The position numbers and the translations under genes are program-made. A DNA stretch of 64,000 nt, from positions 86,891 through 150,890 of the forward strand of contig NZ_JAHXRL010000010.1 in assembly GCF_019392245.1 (NCBI RefSeq), given 5' to 3'. The notes beneath the pieces are model-generated. The model was not told the DNA's origin, ran no database searches, and saw only the letters and a list, made by a program, of their open reading frames with translations. Shown piece by piece: positions 7,611 to 16,623 of this stretch. How positions within the stretch are numbered: the stretch's first letter is position 1; each line of letters begins with the position of its first letter. This DNA is from Sulfitobacter sp. CW3 (lineage in GTDB: Bacteria > Pseudomonadota > Alphaproteobacteria > Rhodobacterales > Rhodobacteraceae).

Positions 7611-9480
7611 TATCGAGACAGTCCAAGAGGCGGTTATTGGTCATGTGCTGCCTGACATTGGTAAACGGCACCGAGGTACATTTGGCGATCATCCGGCGCG
7701 CCAGCGGTTGGGCGGCCCTGCGGCGCGCTCGGCGCGGGCGTTAAGCGGTAATGTTCTGCGCATTCCTCAATCGGTGGTAAAACGCGTTCCAGCAGGGGGT
7801 GCACGCAGCACCAAGGAGCTAAAGCGGCAGTTGGAATACGTCACACGCGATGACGGTGTGAAAGCAACCTGGATGAATATGAACGGAACCGAGCGGGACC
7901 TGTTCAAAAATACGGTAGCAACCACCATCCCCTTGTGGGCGAGTACATGGTCAGGGGCTCCCAAGCGCGGGCATACCGACCACATTATTTTGAGCTTTCC
8001 ACATGGCACAGATGTGGAGGTTGCTGAAAGCATCGCACGAGAATGGGGGCAGGCGGTCTTTGCCAATGGTGAGTTTGGGGACCGCTGGCAGTATATTGCA
8101 GGGCTGCATCAGGATACCGACCATGTGCATGCGCATTTTGTCGTCAACAAACGTGGAGTCGAGTGGGGCCAGTTTCTTTCTATCAGTATGAAATCGGAGC
8201 TGAACTACGACATCATGCGAGAGTTACATGCAAAAATCTCAACAGAACATGGTGTTGCGATGAATGCGTCGTCGCGGTTGTCCCGCGGTATCATTGAGAA
8301 TGCTCCGCGAGAGACTGACTACAGGGCTGCGCACGCGCAGGGGACCACAGTTGAAGTTGAGCCGCTTTCGACGGTCTCGCGTATGAAACGAGAGGCGATG
8401 ATCCGTGGGTTCGTCCGACAGTATAAAGGCTTGAGTGGTCTTGCCGGTCTCTCGGGTGATCAGGAGCAGGGTGCTGGCTTTATGGGCCGTTTGAAATCGC
8501 TGTTTGAAACGGCGTCGCAAAATTTGGATGAAGGAATGACTTTGATGACCTCAACAGACGTGGACGTGCCGCCTGTCGATCCCGGTACCCGTTTGGCCGA
8601 AGCTCAAGGGCGATTGGTTGAAACTGCTCAGCAGGCGTGGTCCGACATTCAGAACATGAAGCCTGGATCTGAGAAGATCCAGCTTGAGGCCGAGTTTGCC
8701 GAACAGGCGCGATCATTGCGAGAGGCGGCAATTCTTGAGCCGTTCTTTGATCGTCATACCCGGACTTTGGAGGGTGCTGACGATCCATTTGCCAATCTTG
8801 TTGTGCGCGGGCTGCATGCAGCAAGAGATACGCTGCTGGAAGAGGGCCGCGATGGCTCCGGGGTCGATGCGTTGTTCGACGGCATACGCGAAAAGCTGCA
8901 TCAGACTTTTGCACAAGACGAGGAAAGATTGCAGCGTGTTGGTACGTCCAGTGCCGAAATGGTTGAGCGTTTTTTGCTTTCCGACAGGACGGAGGCTCAG
9001 GTTGCGGCATGGCGTGATCAAGAGAATAGCGCCGTCGGGGCACTCTATCTGGAGGCAGAACGTGATCTTGCAAAGGATGGTGCGCGGATTGTTGAAGATT
9101 ATGAAGTGCCCCGCGACCTGCAGGAGGTTATCGCCCGCGATCAACTGACACAGGCAGAGCAAGACAAGCGACTTTCGGATCTTCCGGCAATCGAAGCCAT
9201 CGTTGATCGGCTCAGCAGCGAAATGTCGGAGGACGATCTGCGTAATGTCCGGGCAGGGGATGCAACGTCGCTCAAAGAACAAATCAAAGACCCAGCTGTG
9301 CGGGCTGCAGTTGCATCAGAGTTGAAGAATGAAGCTGATCTTGCTGTGGATCCTGCGTCCCGTTACAGCGAACCGGTTGATCAGTTCCAGATGTTGGCGC
9401 GAACCACGCCTGCGCATGCAAAGGAGCGGGCCACATCGCGTGATGCAAGGCCAGATCTTGCAGACGATTACGGGCTTTGA
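7603..9480 (+). CDS. virD2: VirD2/MobA-type relaxase, 625 aa
   Basis: A relaxase nicks oriT and stays bound to the 5' end of the transferred strand. The relaxase domain covers roughly residues 60-230. The metal-binding three-His motif is H169-Q-D171-T-D173-H174-V-H176-A-H178, followed by FVVNKRG. An earlier HIILSFPHG strand is present. The catalytic Tyr is probably in the LEYVTRDDG region near residue 84. The remaining 390 residues are acidic and helical with no recognised domain; in VirD2 the C-terminus carries the secretion signal. Start by overlap with mobC. The downstream coupling protein completes a DNA-processing set. Confidence 0.88.
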   Translation: MGDIETVQEAVIGHVLPDIGKRHRGTFGDHPARQRLGGPAARSARALSGNVLRIPQSVVKRVPAGGARSTKELKRQLEYVTRDDGVKATWMNMNGTERDLFKNTVATTIPLWASTWSGAPKRGHTDHIILSFPHGTDVEVAESIAREWGQAVFANGEFGDRWQYIAGLHQDTDHVHAHFVVNKRGVEWGQFLSISMKSELNYDIMRELHAKISTEHGVAMNASSRLSRGIIENAPRETDYRAAHAQGTTVEVEPLSTVSRMKREAMIRGFVRQYKGLSGLAGLSGDQEQGAGFMGRLKSLFETASQNLDEGMTLMTSTDVDVPPVDPGTRLAEAQGRLVETAQQAWSDIQNMKPGSEKIQLEAEFAEQARSLREAAILEPFFDRHTRTLEGADDPFANLVVRGLHAARDTLLEEGRDGSGVDALFDGIREKLHQTFAQDEERLQRVGTSSAEMVERFLLSDRTEAQVAAWRDQENSAVGALYLEAERDLAKDGARIVEDYEVPRDLQEVIARDQLTQAEQDKRLSDLPAIEAIVDRLSSEMSEDDLRNVRAGDATSLKEQIKDPAVRAAVASELKNEADLAVDPASRYSEPVDQFQMLARTTPAHAKERATSRDARPDLADDYGL

Positions 9481-9489
9481 GGTAGCGCA

Positions 9490-11421
9490 ATGATACAAGG
9501 TATGGAGACGAGGTGGCGCTACGTCTTCGCCACCCTTGGCGGGGTTGTGGCGGGTGGGTACATCGGGTCGATGGTCGCCACTATATATATAGTGTTGGCC
9601 AAACGCGGGGATCTTAACTCGATAGATCCCATGGAGCCGTGGTTCCTTCGGTATCCATTGTCATTGCTGCAAACGACGCCTGATTTGCTCAATGGAGCAT
9701 TGATTATCACCGGTGCAATCACAGCGGCACTCACGATTGTTGGTGTTGCGGGGGTCTATCGGGGCAGCCTTACGAAATATGATGACGCCCATTTCCAAAG
9801 TAAACGCGAGATGCGCAAAAATAAGATGATCGCCAGCATAACAGGCAACGGTTTCATTTACGGCAAGCTCGGGAGCCCAAATTCAGACAAACCGTATGTC
9901 TCTGCCGATCCGGACCGGTTCCCCCATGCGATCATGATTGCGCCGACCGGGCGGGGCAAGGGCGTGGGGTTTGTGAAGCCGAACATGCTGCACCACGGTG
10001 GCTCGGCGGTGGTGCTTGATGTCAAAGGCGACATCTTCAAGGATACCTCCGTGCATCGCTCAAAGGGCTTGGGCAACAAGGTTTGGTATTTCTCGCCATT
10101 TGACTATGTTGACCAACCTTCCCCTGATGGGAAGCGATCAACGGGCCGTGTGACACGGACCCATCGATTCAATCCATTGGCCCGAATTGCACAGATGACG
10201 TCCACCGACGAGCAATACACGGCACTCAATACACTTGCGGATTTGTTCCTCGTCGTCGAAGGCGATTCCGCCAAGAGCTTCTATCAGGCAGGCAAACGAT
10301 TGTTTGTGGCATGCTGCCTCTTTGCAATCGAACAAAACAAGCCGACACTTGGATACGCTTCGGAAGTAATGGGGGGAGGGGGGTCGCGGGCGGATAACTA
10401 CCGCCAGCACGCAGAGCTTACCAACATTCCCATCGTAGCACGGACCCTGATTGAGATGGCGGACGAGACCCAAAAGATCCTCGACAGCTATATCTCGGTG
10501 ATCAATGGCGCGGGCTTCGAGTTGTGGAACGATCCATCTGTGGTGAGGGCCACGTCGGAAAGTGACATTGATTTTGCAACATTTAGGTCTGACCAGCAGA
10601 CGTTATATGTTGTGGTGCAGCCGGAGCACTTGACCACACTTGCACCCTTGATCCGGTTGCTTTTTGCTGATGCGATCGCATCTCTGCAACGCCGGGAACC
10701 AGATAAAGACGAGCCCCATACGGTTATGTTCTTGATGGATGAGTTTGATCAGCTTGGAAAACAGCCATTGGTTCTGAACAGTATTAAAACAATCCGTTCC
10801 TATGGCGGACGCTACTTTATTGTATCGCAAACTGTGCCTGGGCTGGACCTGATCTATGGAGAGGCAGGTCGGCGCTCTTTGCTCGGCGGTGCCGGGATAC
10901 AGATATTCATGACGCCGCAGGATGACAGAACTGCGGAGGTCATATCTACCTCTTTGGGGAAACATACCATCGTATCTAAGAGCGAAAGCCAGCGACGGAT
11001 CAAAGATCTGGATGACAGTGCGAATGTCAGCCGGAAATCGGAAGAACGGCCGTTGATCTCATCGAGTGAAATTCTGCGGTTTCCGTTGGATGATGTGTTG
11101 ATCCTGCCCGAAGGCCAGTATCCAATTAAGGCCAAACACATCCGGTACTATGAGGATCGCCATTTTGGTCCGATTGATAAGGCACGCCAAGCCCATCCAT
11201 TGCCGTTTCCGAAACTTGACCACGAACGCAAGAAGGTGGTGCCGAAGTTGAGCACAGTTGCGACAAATACTGGGACAACACCCGAGAATAGCGGTGACAC
11301 CGAGAAAGGTGAATTCATCGAAGAGGTTCAGGTTAATTTCGCCAAGATGTCCGCACGCGCCACAAGAGCCAGTGGCCCAAGAAAGCCGCCGACGGCTGCC
11401 AAAAGTGCCGGCAACCTATAG
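9490..11421 (+). CDS. virD4: VirD4/TraG-type type IV coupling protein, 643 aa
   Basis: An inner-membrane hexameric ATPase that links the relaxosome to the mating channel. Two N-terminal membrane helices (about residues 12-35 and 65-90), then the ATPase: Walker A APTGRGKGVG at about 151-160, Walker B VMFLMDEFDQLG with D417/E418. It also has the family block SQTVPGLDLIYG and EGQYPIKAKHIRYYED near the end. The last 80 residues are a disordered Lys/Thr/Ala tail. The start follows GAGG nine bases behind the relaxase stop. No VirB genes follow in this window. Confidence 0.92.
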   Translation: MIQGMETRWRYVFATLGGVVAGGYIGSMVATIYIVLAKRGDLNSIDPMEPWFLRYPLSLLQTTPDLLNGALIITGAITAALTIVGVAGVYRGSLTKYDDAHFQSKREMRKNKMIASITGNGFIYGKLGSPNSDKPYVSADPDRFPHAIMIAPTGRGKGVGFVKPNMLHHGGSAVVLDVKGDIFKDTSVHRSKGLGNKVWYFSPFDYVDQPSPDGKRSTGRVTRTHRFNPLARIAQMTSTDEQYTALNTLADLFLVVEGDSAKSFYQAGKRLFVACCLFAIEQNKPTLGYASEVMGGGGSRADNYRQHAELTNIPIVARTLIEMADETQKILDSYISVINGAGFELWNDPSVVRATSESDIDFATFRSDQQTLYVVVQPEHLTTLAPLIRLLFADAIASLQRREPDKDEPHTVMFLMDEFDQLGKQPLVLNSIKTIRSYGGRYFIVSQTVPGLDLIYGEAGRRSLLGGAGIQIFMTPQDDRTAEVISTSLGKHTIVSKSESQRRIKDLDDSANVSRKSEERPLISSSEILRFPLDDVLILPEGQYPIKAKHIRYYEDRHFGPIDKARQAHPLPFPKLDHERKKVVPKLSTVATNTGTTPENSGDTEKGEFIEEVQVNFAKMSARATRASGPRKPPTAAKSAGNL

Positions 11422-11488
11422 ATTCTAACCGCCAGGATATGCGTTCACTCCAACACATTAGCTGGCGAGCTCCCATGCCAACACAGCG

Positions 11489-11662
11489 CTAGATTCCTTT
11501 GGGTATGATGCCGGTATGACTTATAGCGGGATCAAAAAACACATCGGTTGTTTCTCCATCGTTCCAGGAATAACGCCATCCAACCACACGGGGTAACAGT
11601 TTGGATTCATCAAAAAGAACGTAGGATGGCATAGCGGACAGCTTGAGAGGTTTCGTTTGCAT
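11489..11662 (-). CDS. Small hypothetical protein, 57 aa
   Basis: A compact frame with protein-like composition: LKLSAMPSYVLFDESKLLPR, a WRYSWNDGE turn and a hydrophobic VFFDPAISHTGIIP tail. There is no signal peptide or Cys. A weak GGGAAA precedes the ATG. It lies convergent to the coupling-protein gene and may be a small plasmid factor. No family recognised. Confidence 0.5.
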   Translation of the reverse strand: MQTKPLKLSAMPSYVLFDESKLLPRVVGWRYSWNDGETTDVFFDPAISHTGIIPKGI

Positions 11663-11865
11663 GGTTTCCCTATCTTGATCTCTGGTATTGAAAGAGCGTG
11701 GTCATTCCGGTGTTGCTTGTTCTTTCCCCGACATCTTGGTGGACTGGAAAGGGTGACCAGATGAGATGGCGGAAAGACGCGTTTTTGGAAAGTTAAATGC
11801 CTTCGGCTGATCAGTTGATCCTTGGTGACCGATAGTCCTGGTTCGGGGCGCGATAAACACCAGAG

Positions 11866-12075
11866 TCAGCGCTTTTCTAACAATTGCGCAGGATCGACTT
11901 CCAGGGCACCTGCAATTTTATCGACTAAATCCAGCGTTGCGGAAAACTTGGAATTCTCGACGCGGCCCATATACCCCCGACTTATCCCTGCACGCAGCGC
12001 CAATTCTTCCTGACTGATGCCTAACGCACGCCGCCGGTCTAGAATATTATGAGCAAGGCGGTCGCGTGATTTCAT
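11866..12075 (-). CDS. XRE-family HTH regulator, 69 aa
   Basis: Essentially one Cro/C1-type helix-turn-helix: RRRALGISQEELALRAGISR, then GYMGRVENSKF and DLVDKIAGALEVDPAQLL, the standard five-helix pattern. It has no effector domain, as in small plasmid repressors and antitoxins. No toxin gene is adjacent. The ATG at 12075 is used rather than a TTG nine bases upstream. A perfect palindrome lies 40 bases upstream and may be an autoregulatory operator. Confidence 0.85.
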   Translation of the reverse strand: MKSRDRLAHNILDRRRALGISQEELALRAGISRGYMGRVENSKFSATLDLVDKIAGALEVDPAQLLEKR

Positions 12076-12114
12076 ATGACGCAATGCGCCATAGGGACAC
12101 GTATTTCACCACGC

Positions 12115-12124
12115 GATATATATC
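12115..12124. promoter_or_regulatory. 10-bp palindrome upstream of the XRE gene
   Basis: GATATATATC is self-complementary and lies 40 bases before the XRE start, a position suited to an operator or AT-rich promoter element. The interval 12085-12369 shows no gene. Confidence 0.35.
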
Positions 12125-12369
12125 ACATTCGAAACCAGGAGCGTCAATTTTGAAACTCTAGCTATGCTTGCAAATATGGGTGGAAAAATGTTGTGACGTA
12201 ACTATGGACCTGTTCGCCAATGCCGTATCAAGCCGATTGCGATAGTGCAGGAGGTCTTCGAGCCGGAGCATTCCAACCGCTGCTCTGTGGCGAGGCGCGC
12301 AAATTGGCCAGCGGGAAACTGGGTGTGATCTGTGTCAACAAAAGAGCGGAAAGCTAAAGGTTAGGAACG

Positions 12370-12459
12370 ATGATCAAAGAACCAAATGAGAAAACAAATC
12401 CTAACTACAAGAACTATTTAGATGATTTCCATTGGGTGAGCGATCTCCGACCTTACTGA
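12370..12459 (+). CDS. Possible 29-aa peptide gene
   Basis: A short frame behind AAGGTTAGGAACG with a hydrophilic product rich in Asn and Lys ending in WVSDLRPY. Its end overlaps the end of the convergent Crp-type gene by 7 bases. It may be a gene remnant or chance. Confidence 0.22.
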   Translation: MIKEPNEKTNPNYKNYLDDFHWVSDLRPY

Positions 12460-12983
12460 CGCCTCCGGGCAATCTCTCTATAAAGGGCGGGCTGGGACAC
12501 CCCTATGCCATCAGCAACACGCACCCATCCCCCTTTCGCTGGCTCACCGAATAGGTCCAACCAGGCATCCAATCGGTCTGACACGCGCCGGAATCGGAGT
12601 ATTTCAATGCGGGCGCGTTGGGCCTGAACCTCACGGGCGCTGGTTTCGATCAGACCGAGAGCCGCTTTGGGTGATTTTTGGAGTTCGGCCAGAAAGGCAG
12701 CCTTGGGCAGGTAGACAACAATTGCGGGTTGGCGGACGATTGCGTCGCAATGGTAAGCATTCGCAAACAGCGAAGCTTCCGCAAGCGCCATGCCTTCCGA
12801 AGCGATATGTAATGTTAATGCCGACCCATCTGTCATGGGGCGTTCCAACGCAATTTGGCCGGACCGCACAAGATACATAAATTTCACAGGATCCTCGCGA
12901 CGGAACAAAGTTGCACCCGCTTTGAGACTACGTTCCAAACTTCCATCAAAGATTTTTTGCCATTCTAACATGATAGGTATCAT
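12453..12983 (-). CDS. Crp/Fnr-family transcriptional regulator, about 176 aa
   Basis: The N-terminal two thirds is a cyclic-nucleotide-binding-type beta-roll (AGATLFRREDPVKFMYLVRSG, then LTLHIASEGMALAEASLF). A dimer helix and a C-terminal HTH follow (GGWVRVADGIGVSQPALYREIA). It lacks the N-terminal Cys cluster of Fnr, so the signal is not oxygen through Fe-S. The start is uncertain: ATGs at 12983 and 12971 both fit. A palindrome overlaps them, which suggests autorepression. It is divergent from the secreted-protein gene at 13040, and this may be its target. Confidence 0.82.
   Translation of the reverse strand: MIPIMLEWQKIFDGSLERSLKAGATLFRREDPVKFMYLVRSGQIALERPMTDGSALTLHIASEGMALAEASLFANAYHCDAIVRQPAIVVYLPKAAFLAELQKSPKAALGLIETSAREVQAQRARIEILRFRRVSDRLDAWLDLFGEPAKGGWVRVADGIGVSQPALYREIARRRQ
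12970..12983. promoter_or_regulatory. Palindrome across the start of the Crp-type gene
   Basis: ATGATA-GG-TATCAT, a perfect 6+6 inverted repeat with a 2-base centre. It covers both candidate start codons of the regulator and lies 57 bases before the divergent gene. It is a candidate operator, but the centre is shorter than the usual Crp site. Confidence 0.35.
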
Positions 12984-13039
12984 ACAGGGTTCAGGTGAAA
13001 AGGCGTAGACCCAAACGAAAATTATTGATGGAGACGGCC

Positions 13040-13627
13040 ATGAAACCTGCACTTACCATAGCTCTTGCAATCCTGTTGGGAGGCGCAACTTACATCTTTG
13101 CTCAGACAGTACAGAATGATCATTCGCAAACGATGGATCATGGCACACATATGAACGATGACAGCTTTGCTGTGTCCCTTCTTACAGAACCGGGTCAAGG
13201 CGCGTTTGCGGCCTTGTCGGAGATCATCATGGTGCTTGAAGCTGATCCGGAAACGGACTGGTCGCAAGTCAATCTGGGTGCCTTGCGCGACCACCTTGTG
13301 GATATGGATCGCCTTGTGACCCATACAACAGTCAAAGAGCTGGAGTTGACCAACGGCGTTCGTGTATTAGCAAGCGGTGATGCTGATACGATCGCAACTC
13401 TTCGCCGCATGGTGCCAGCCCACGCCGCCGAACTTGCTAAGGATGGCCGCTGGGATGTTGAAGTCAACGAAAGTCCTGAAGATCTGGAGCTGACAGTCAC
13501 CAGTGCTGATAGTGCGGTCATTGCGCGGATCAAAGGTCTTGGGTTCTTTGGGCTGATGGCAAGTCAGGATCACCACAAAGAACATCATATGATGATGGCG
13601 CGTGGTGTAAACGCCCACCGAAACTGA
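13040..13627 (+). CDS. Exported protein of unknown function, 195 aa
   Basis: Signal peptide at residues 1-21 (ALTIALAILLGGATYIFA). The mature N-terminus is rich in His and Met (DHSQTMDHGTHMND), and the C-terminus is again His/Met-rich (ASQDHHKEHHMMMARG), which suggests metal binding. The middle has an ALRDHLVDMDRLVTHTT helix and two similar halves of alpha/beta character. ATG 13040 follows TGGAGA. It is the first gene of the copper region, divergent from the Crp-type regulator and separated from the next operon by about 275 bases without a gene. Confidence 0.6.
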   Translation: MKPALTIALAILLGGATYIFAQTVQNDHSQTMDHGTHMNDDSFAVSLLTEPGQGAFAALSEIIMVLEADPETDWSQVNLGALRDHLVDMDRLVTHTTVKELELTNGVRVLASGDADTIATLRRMVPAHAAELAKDGRWDVEVNESPEDLELTVTSADSAVIARIKGLGFFGLMASQDHHKEHHMMMARGVNAHRN

Positions 13628-13864
13628 AACGCAAACACTGCTTTTCTGGTGCCGCAATCTCACGACAAGCACGTCGCTTACGGATAACCTTTCAAAAATG
13701 CAACTTTCTGGTAGTTGCGCCCGCACTACATAGCGAGGGCTGCTGGTTCAGCGTCAAACGTAACAAAACAGTGGAATGGATGAAGCGAGGTCAATTTGAG
13801 TCTTGATGCCTTTGATCCTTCGACCTTTATTTCACATAGTCACGCTCAAGTTACCAGAATGCAC

Positions 13865-13895
13865 TTGACCTCCACCAACTGGAAGGCTGCATAAG
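13865..13895 (+). promoter_or_regulatory. CueR-type promoter/operator for the first copper operon
   Basis: -35 TTGACC, a 19-base spacer holding TCCACCAACTGGAAGG, and -10 CATAAG. The over-long spacer with a dyad is the hallmark of MerR-family activation. The first gene starts 8 bases behind it, so the leader must be very short or the start lies further in. Confidence 0.75.
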
Positions 13896-13902
13896 TGCTT
13901 TC

Positions 13903-14244
13903 ATGAGATCAATACTGCACCTTTTCCTGATTCTTGTCCTGACTATTGGCGTCGTAGTTGCGCCTGAATATGGTTCGGCGAAAGAACCCAGCATGGCAAT
14001 GCAGATGGACGATCAGGATCAGACTTGTGCGGGATGCCCGTCAACTGATGGTGCGGGCATCATCTGTGACAGTGGATGTACTGTGCCCTGCGGCCTGGGC
14101 GGTTCATCTGCAATGATTGCGCCGCAGAAATCTTCAACACAATTTCCTAAGCCATTCGGTCTCATGCGGTCGAGCATTGATCTGTTGCTCCCAATAGGGA
14201 CAGCACCGGCACTCGATCCTTTCCCCCCGAAACTTCCGATCTAG
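13903..14244 (+). CDS. Small exported Cys-rich protein, 113 aa
   Basis: Signal peptide (about 1-26), then a Met-rich stretch (SMAMQMDD) and five cysteines, C42, C45, C55, C59 and C63, in a CAGC...CDSGCTVPC arrangement. This suggests a periplasmic metal-binding or redox role. It is the first gene behind a CueR-type promoter, 92 bases before a multicopper oxidase. A similar small Cys/His/Met protein at 54540 opens the other oxidase cluster. No named family recognised. Confidence 0.65.
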   Translation: MRSILHLFLILVLTIGVVVAPEYGSAKEPSMAMQMDDQDQTCAGCPSTDGAGIICDSGCTVPCGLGGSSAMIAPQKSSTQFPKPFGLMRSSIDLLLPIGTAPALDPFPPKLPI

Positions 14245-14336
14245 TACATTCTCGGCCTTGCAATCTGCAGGGGGACTGAGCGGTGCATCGCCCCTGTGTG
14301 GCTGAGCGCAGCCCAATTTAGATCAGGAAAGTCTCG

Positions 14337-15776
14337 ATGAGCAAACAAGTTCCAATGACACGAAGAGGCGTGCTTTGCACCGGTGCGGCGTTCGCTTCAA
14401 TATCGCTTATGTCGCCGATGCGGGCAGCGGTGGCGCAGCAATCCGACGAGCCGCTTCGTTTGCGCGCCGCACCCTCGAAGGCCGGACTGCGCCCTGCACC
14501 ATACAGCTTGACTGACGTCTGGAGTTATAACGGTGCCGTTCCCGGTTCGGAAATCAGGGTCCGTCAAGGCGACCGGATACGCGTTCTGGCTGAAAACCGT
14601 CTGCAGGAGGGGACGACCATTCATTGGCATGGCATTCGTACGCCAAATGCGATGGATGGGGTGGCGTTTCTTACACAAGACCCGATCCCGGTTAATGGTG
14701 ATTTCCAATATGAGTTCGACGCTCTGGATGCGGGAACATTCTGGTACCACCCGCATCAACGCAGTTTCGAACAATTGGGTCGCGGCCTTTATGGTCCGCT
14801 GATTGTCGAAGAGGCTGAACCGATCCGCGTGGACCGTGATGTGACCTGGATGCTGGATGACTGGCGGATGACAAACGACGGTCAGCTCTCGAATGATTTC
14901 GGCAATCAAGGCGATGCTATGCATGGCGGTCGGATCGGAAACACTGTCACGATAAATGGCCAAATACCTGATCGCATGGCGGTTCAGGCTGGTGAACGTA
15001 TTCGCCTGCGCCTGATCAATGCGGCAAATGCCCGGATATTCGGGTTGGATTTTGGCGATCTTGATCCTGTGGTAATCGCGATGGACGGCCAGCCCGTTGT
15101 GCCGCACGCACCAGATGACGGGATTATCGTCATTGGACCCGCTATGCGCGTTGATGTTGTGATCGATTTTACTGGAAAGCCCGGCGATCTTCTGAGCGTG
15201 AATGACGTCTATTACAAAGACCTCGAATTCCGGCTGGTTGATTTTGCCTATGGCTCTGATGCTTTGCGGAAAACGGTGCCGGACTGGTCAATGGTCCTTG
15301 CGCCTAACCCGTTGGCTGATCCCGACATCAAAAACGCGACACGGCATCAGATTGTCTTCAATGGCGGGATGATGGGGCAGATGATGATGGGCGATGGCAT
15401 GGGGTCGATGATGGGTCAGATGCGTCAAGGCAATATCTGGTTCATCAATGGAAAGGCCGCGAACGGACTCATTATGGACCCGCTGCTGACACTGCCGCTT
15501 GGGACTTCACATATCCTTAAAATGGAGAACCGGACCGCTTGGCCGCACCCGATCCATCTTCACGGCCATACTTTCCGCGTGATTGCTCGAAACGGGCAGC
15601 CAACACGGCACCTTGAGTGGCAGGATACCGTCATGATGGCACCACGCGAAAAGGTCGACATCGCCTTTGTGGCCGACAACCCCGGAGACTGGATGTTTCA
15701 CTGCCACATCATGGAGCATCAGGCCGCAGGTATGATGGGGGTTATCCGCGTCGAATTGGATGCGACAAAATCTTAA
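14337..15776 (+). CDS. Multicopper oxidase, CueO/CopA type, TAT-exported, 479 aa
   Basis: Oxidises periplasmic Cu(I) using O2. TAT signal TRRGVLCTGAAFA at residues 8-20. Copper ligands are in HWHG, WYHPH, HPIHLHGH and HCHIMEHQ. An extra Met-rich insert (MMGQMMMGDGMGSMMGQM, about residue 340) resembles the copper-supplying loop of CueO. It follows the small Cys-rich gene and precedes a DUF411 gene 38 bases on. Two further oxidases occur in the window at 42243 and 56741, and this is the longest. Confidence 0.93.
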   Translation: MSKQVPMTRRGVLCTGAAFASISLMSPMRAAVAQQSDEPLRLRAAPSKAGLRPAPYSLTDVWSYNGAVPGSEIRVRQGDRIRVLAENRLQEGTTIHWHGIRTPNAMDGVAFLTQDPIPVNGDFQYEFDALDAGTFWYHPHQRSFEQLGRGLYGPLIVEEAEPIRVDRDVTWMLDDWRMTNDGQLSNDFGNQGDAMHGGRIGNTVTINGQIPDRMAVQAGERIRLRLINAANARIFGLDFGDLDPVVIAMDGQPVVPHAPDDGIIVIGPAMRVDVVIDFTGKPGDLLSVNDVYYKDLEFRLVDFAYGSDALRKTVPDWSMVLAPNPLADPDIKNATRHQIVFNGGMMGQMMMGDGMGSMMGQMRQGNIWFINGKAANGLIMDPLLTLPLGTSHILKMENRTAWPHPIHLHGHTFRVIARNGQPTRHLEWQDTVMMAPREKVDIAFVADNPGDWMFHCHIMEHQAAGMMGVIRVELDATKS

Positions 15777-15813
15777 AAATACGCAGAATTAACGGAAGAA
15801 AAGGAAGAAGATC

Positions 15814-16269
15814 ATGAAAAAACTGTTCGGATCTACCAGTCTGGCTGCTGCAGGAAGTGTTGCCCTATTGGCAATGAGCCTGAATGCGGCACCCTTGGCT
15901 GCTGAAACGGTCACGCTCTACAAAAACCCACAGTGCGGTTGTTGCGAAAGCTATGCTGATTACCTGCGTAAAAATGGCTTTGAGGTAGACGTCAAACCAA
16001 CCCATGATCTTGTGCAGATCAGCAGTGATGCCGGTATTCCGGAAGACTTTCAGGGATGCCATACGTCCTTTATCGGGGATTATGTGATCAGTGGTCATGT
16101 GCCCATTGATGTGGTCAACAAAGTCATGTCTGAAAAACCCGACATCGTCGGCGTTACGCTTCCCGGGATGCCGATGGGATCACCCGGTATGGGCGGCGCA
16201 AAGCAAGAGCCATTCAAAGTTTACGCCATTGAAGAAGGCGTGGACCCGACGGTTTATGCGGTCGAATAG
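15814..16269 (+). CDS. DUF411 periplasmic metal-binding protein, 151 aa
   Basis: Signal peptide about 1-29, then the DUF411 signature: YKNPQCGCCESYADYLRKNG, GCHTSF and GHVPIDVV, ending in GVTLPGMPMGSPGM. DUF411 proteins accompany copper and other metal resistance genes and are thought to bind copper through the CGCC and CH residues. It is part of the oxidase operon and ends in a strong terminator. A paralogue is at 26680 in the opposite operon. Confidence 0.9.
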   Translation: MKKLFGSTSLAAAGSVALLAMSLNAAPLAAETVTLYKNPQCGCCESYADYLRKNGFEVDVKPTHDLVQISSDAGIPEDFQGCHTSFIGDYVISGHVPIDVVNKVMSEKPDIVGVTLPGMPMGSPGMGGAKQEPFKVYAIEEGVDPTVYAVE

Positions 16270-16276
16270 GCAAACC

Positions 16277-16311
16277 AATTGTCCGGCGCGAAACCGTGCC
16301 GGACAATTTTT
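16277..16311 (+). terminator. Intrinsic terminator after the first DUF411 gene
   Basis: AATTGTCCGGC pairs exactly with GCCGGACAATT around a 10-base loop, followed by TTT. The next small gene starts 23 bases later, so the terminator may only reduce, not end, transcription into the cytochrome/thioredoxin genes. Confidence 0.85.
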
Positions 16312-16333
16312 AGAAACGCGAAGGATGAAGAGT

Positions 16334-16468
16334 ATGATGATGGATGGTGGAACGATGGGCGGCGGCATGATGATCGGTATGGGTCTCGTGTGGTTGCTAT
16401 TCATAGTGGTGCTCGTGCTCGCGGCAATCGCATTGGTAAAATATATCCGCTCTGATGACAGTAAATAA
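16334..16468 (+). CDS. Small Met/Gly-rich membrane protein, 44 aa
   Basis: Begins with a Met/Gly-rich, probably copper-binding segment (MMMDGGTMGGGMMIGMG) and continues into one membrane helix (LVWLLFIVVLVLAAIALV) with a basic end. The ATG at 16334 is chosen since AAGGATGAAG lies before it; an ATG nine bases earlier overlaps that site. Small one-helix proteins of this type are common in copper operons; role unknown. Confidence 0.65.
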   Translation: MMMDGGTMGGGMMIGMGLVWLLFIVVLVLAAIALVKYIRSDDSK

Positions 16469-16479
16469 AATGCTGCACG

Positions 16480-16623
16480 ATGCGTAGTAGCGGCGCTGCC
16501 AGTGGTGACAGCTTGCTGTCGATGGGGTTGATCTGGGCATTTTGTGTCTTGCTGATACTGATCGGGCTCGCCGCGATTGCGCTATTCTGCATCTGGCTCC
16601 GAAGAAGGTGGGTGAAAAAATGA
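16480..16623 (+). CDS. Small one-helix membrane protein, 47 aa
   Basis: One long hydrophobic helix (about residues 15-40, LIWAFCVLLILIGLAAIALF) ending in a strongly basic tail (WLRRRWVKK), giving a cytoplasmic C-terminus. Its stop overlaps the ATG of the cytochrome gene (ATGA), so translation is coupled. It may anchor or help assemble the cytochrome. No ribosome site of note. Confidence 0.55.
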   Translation: MRSSGAASGDSLLSMGLIWAFCVLLILIGLAAIALFCIWLRRRWVKK

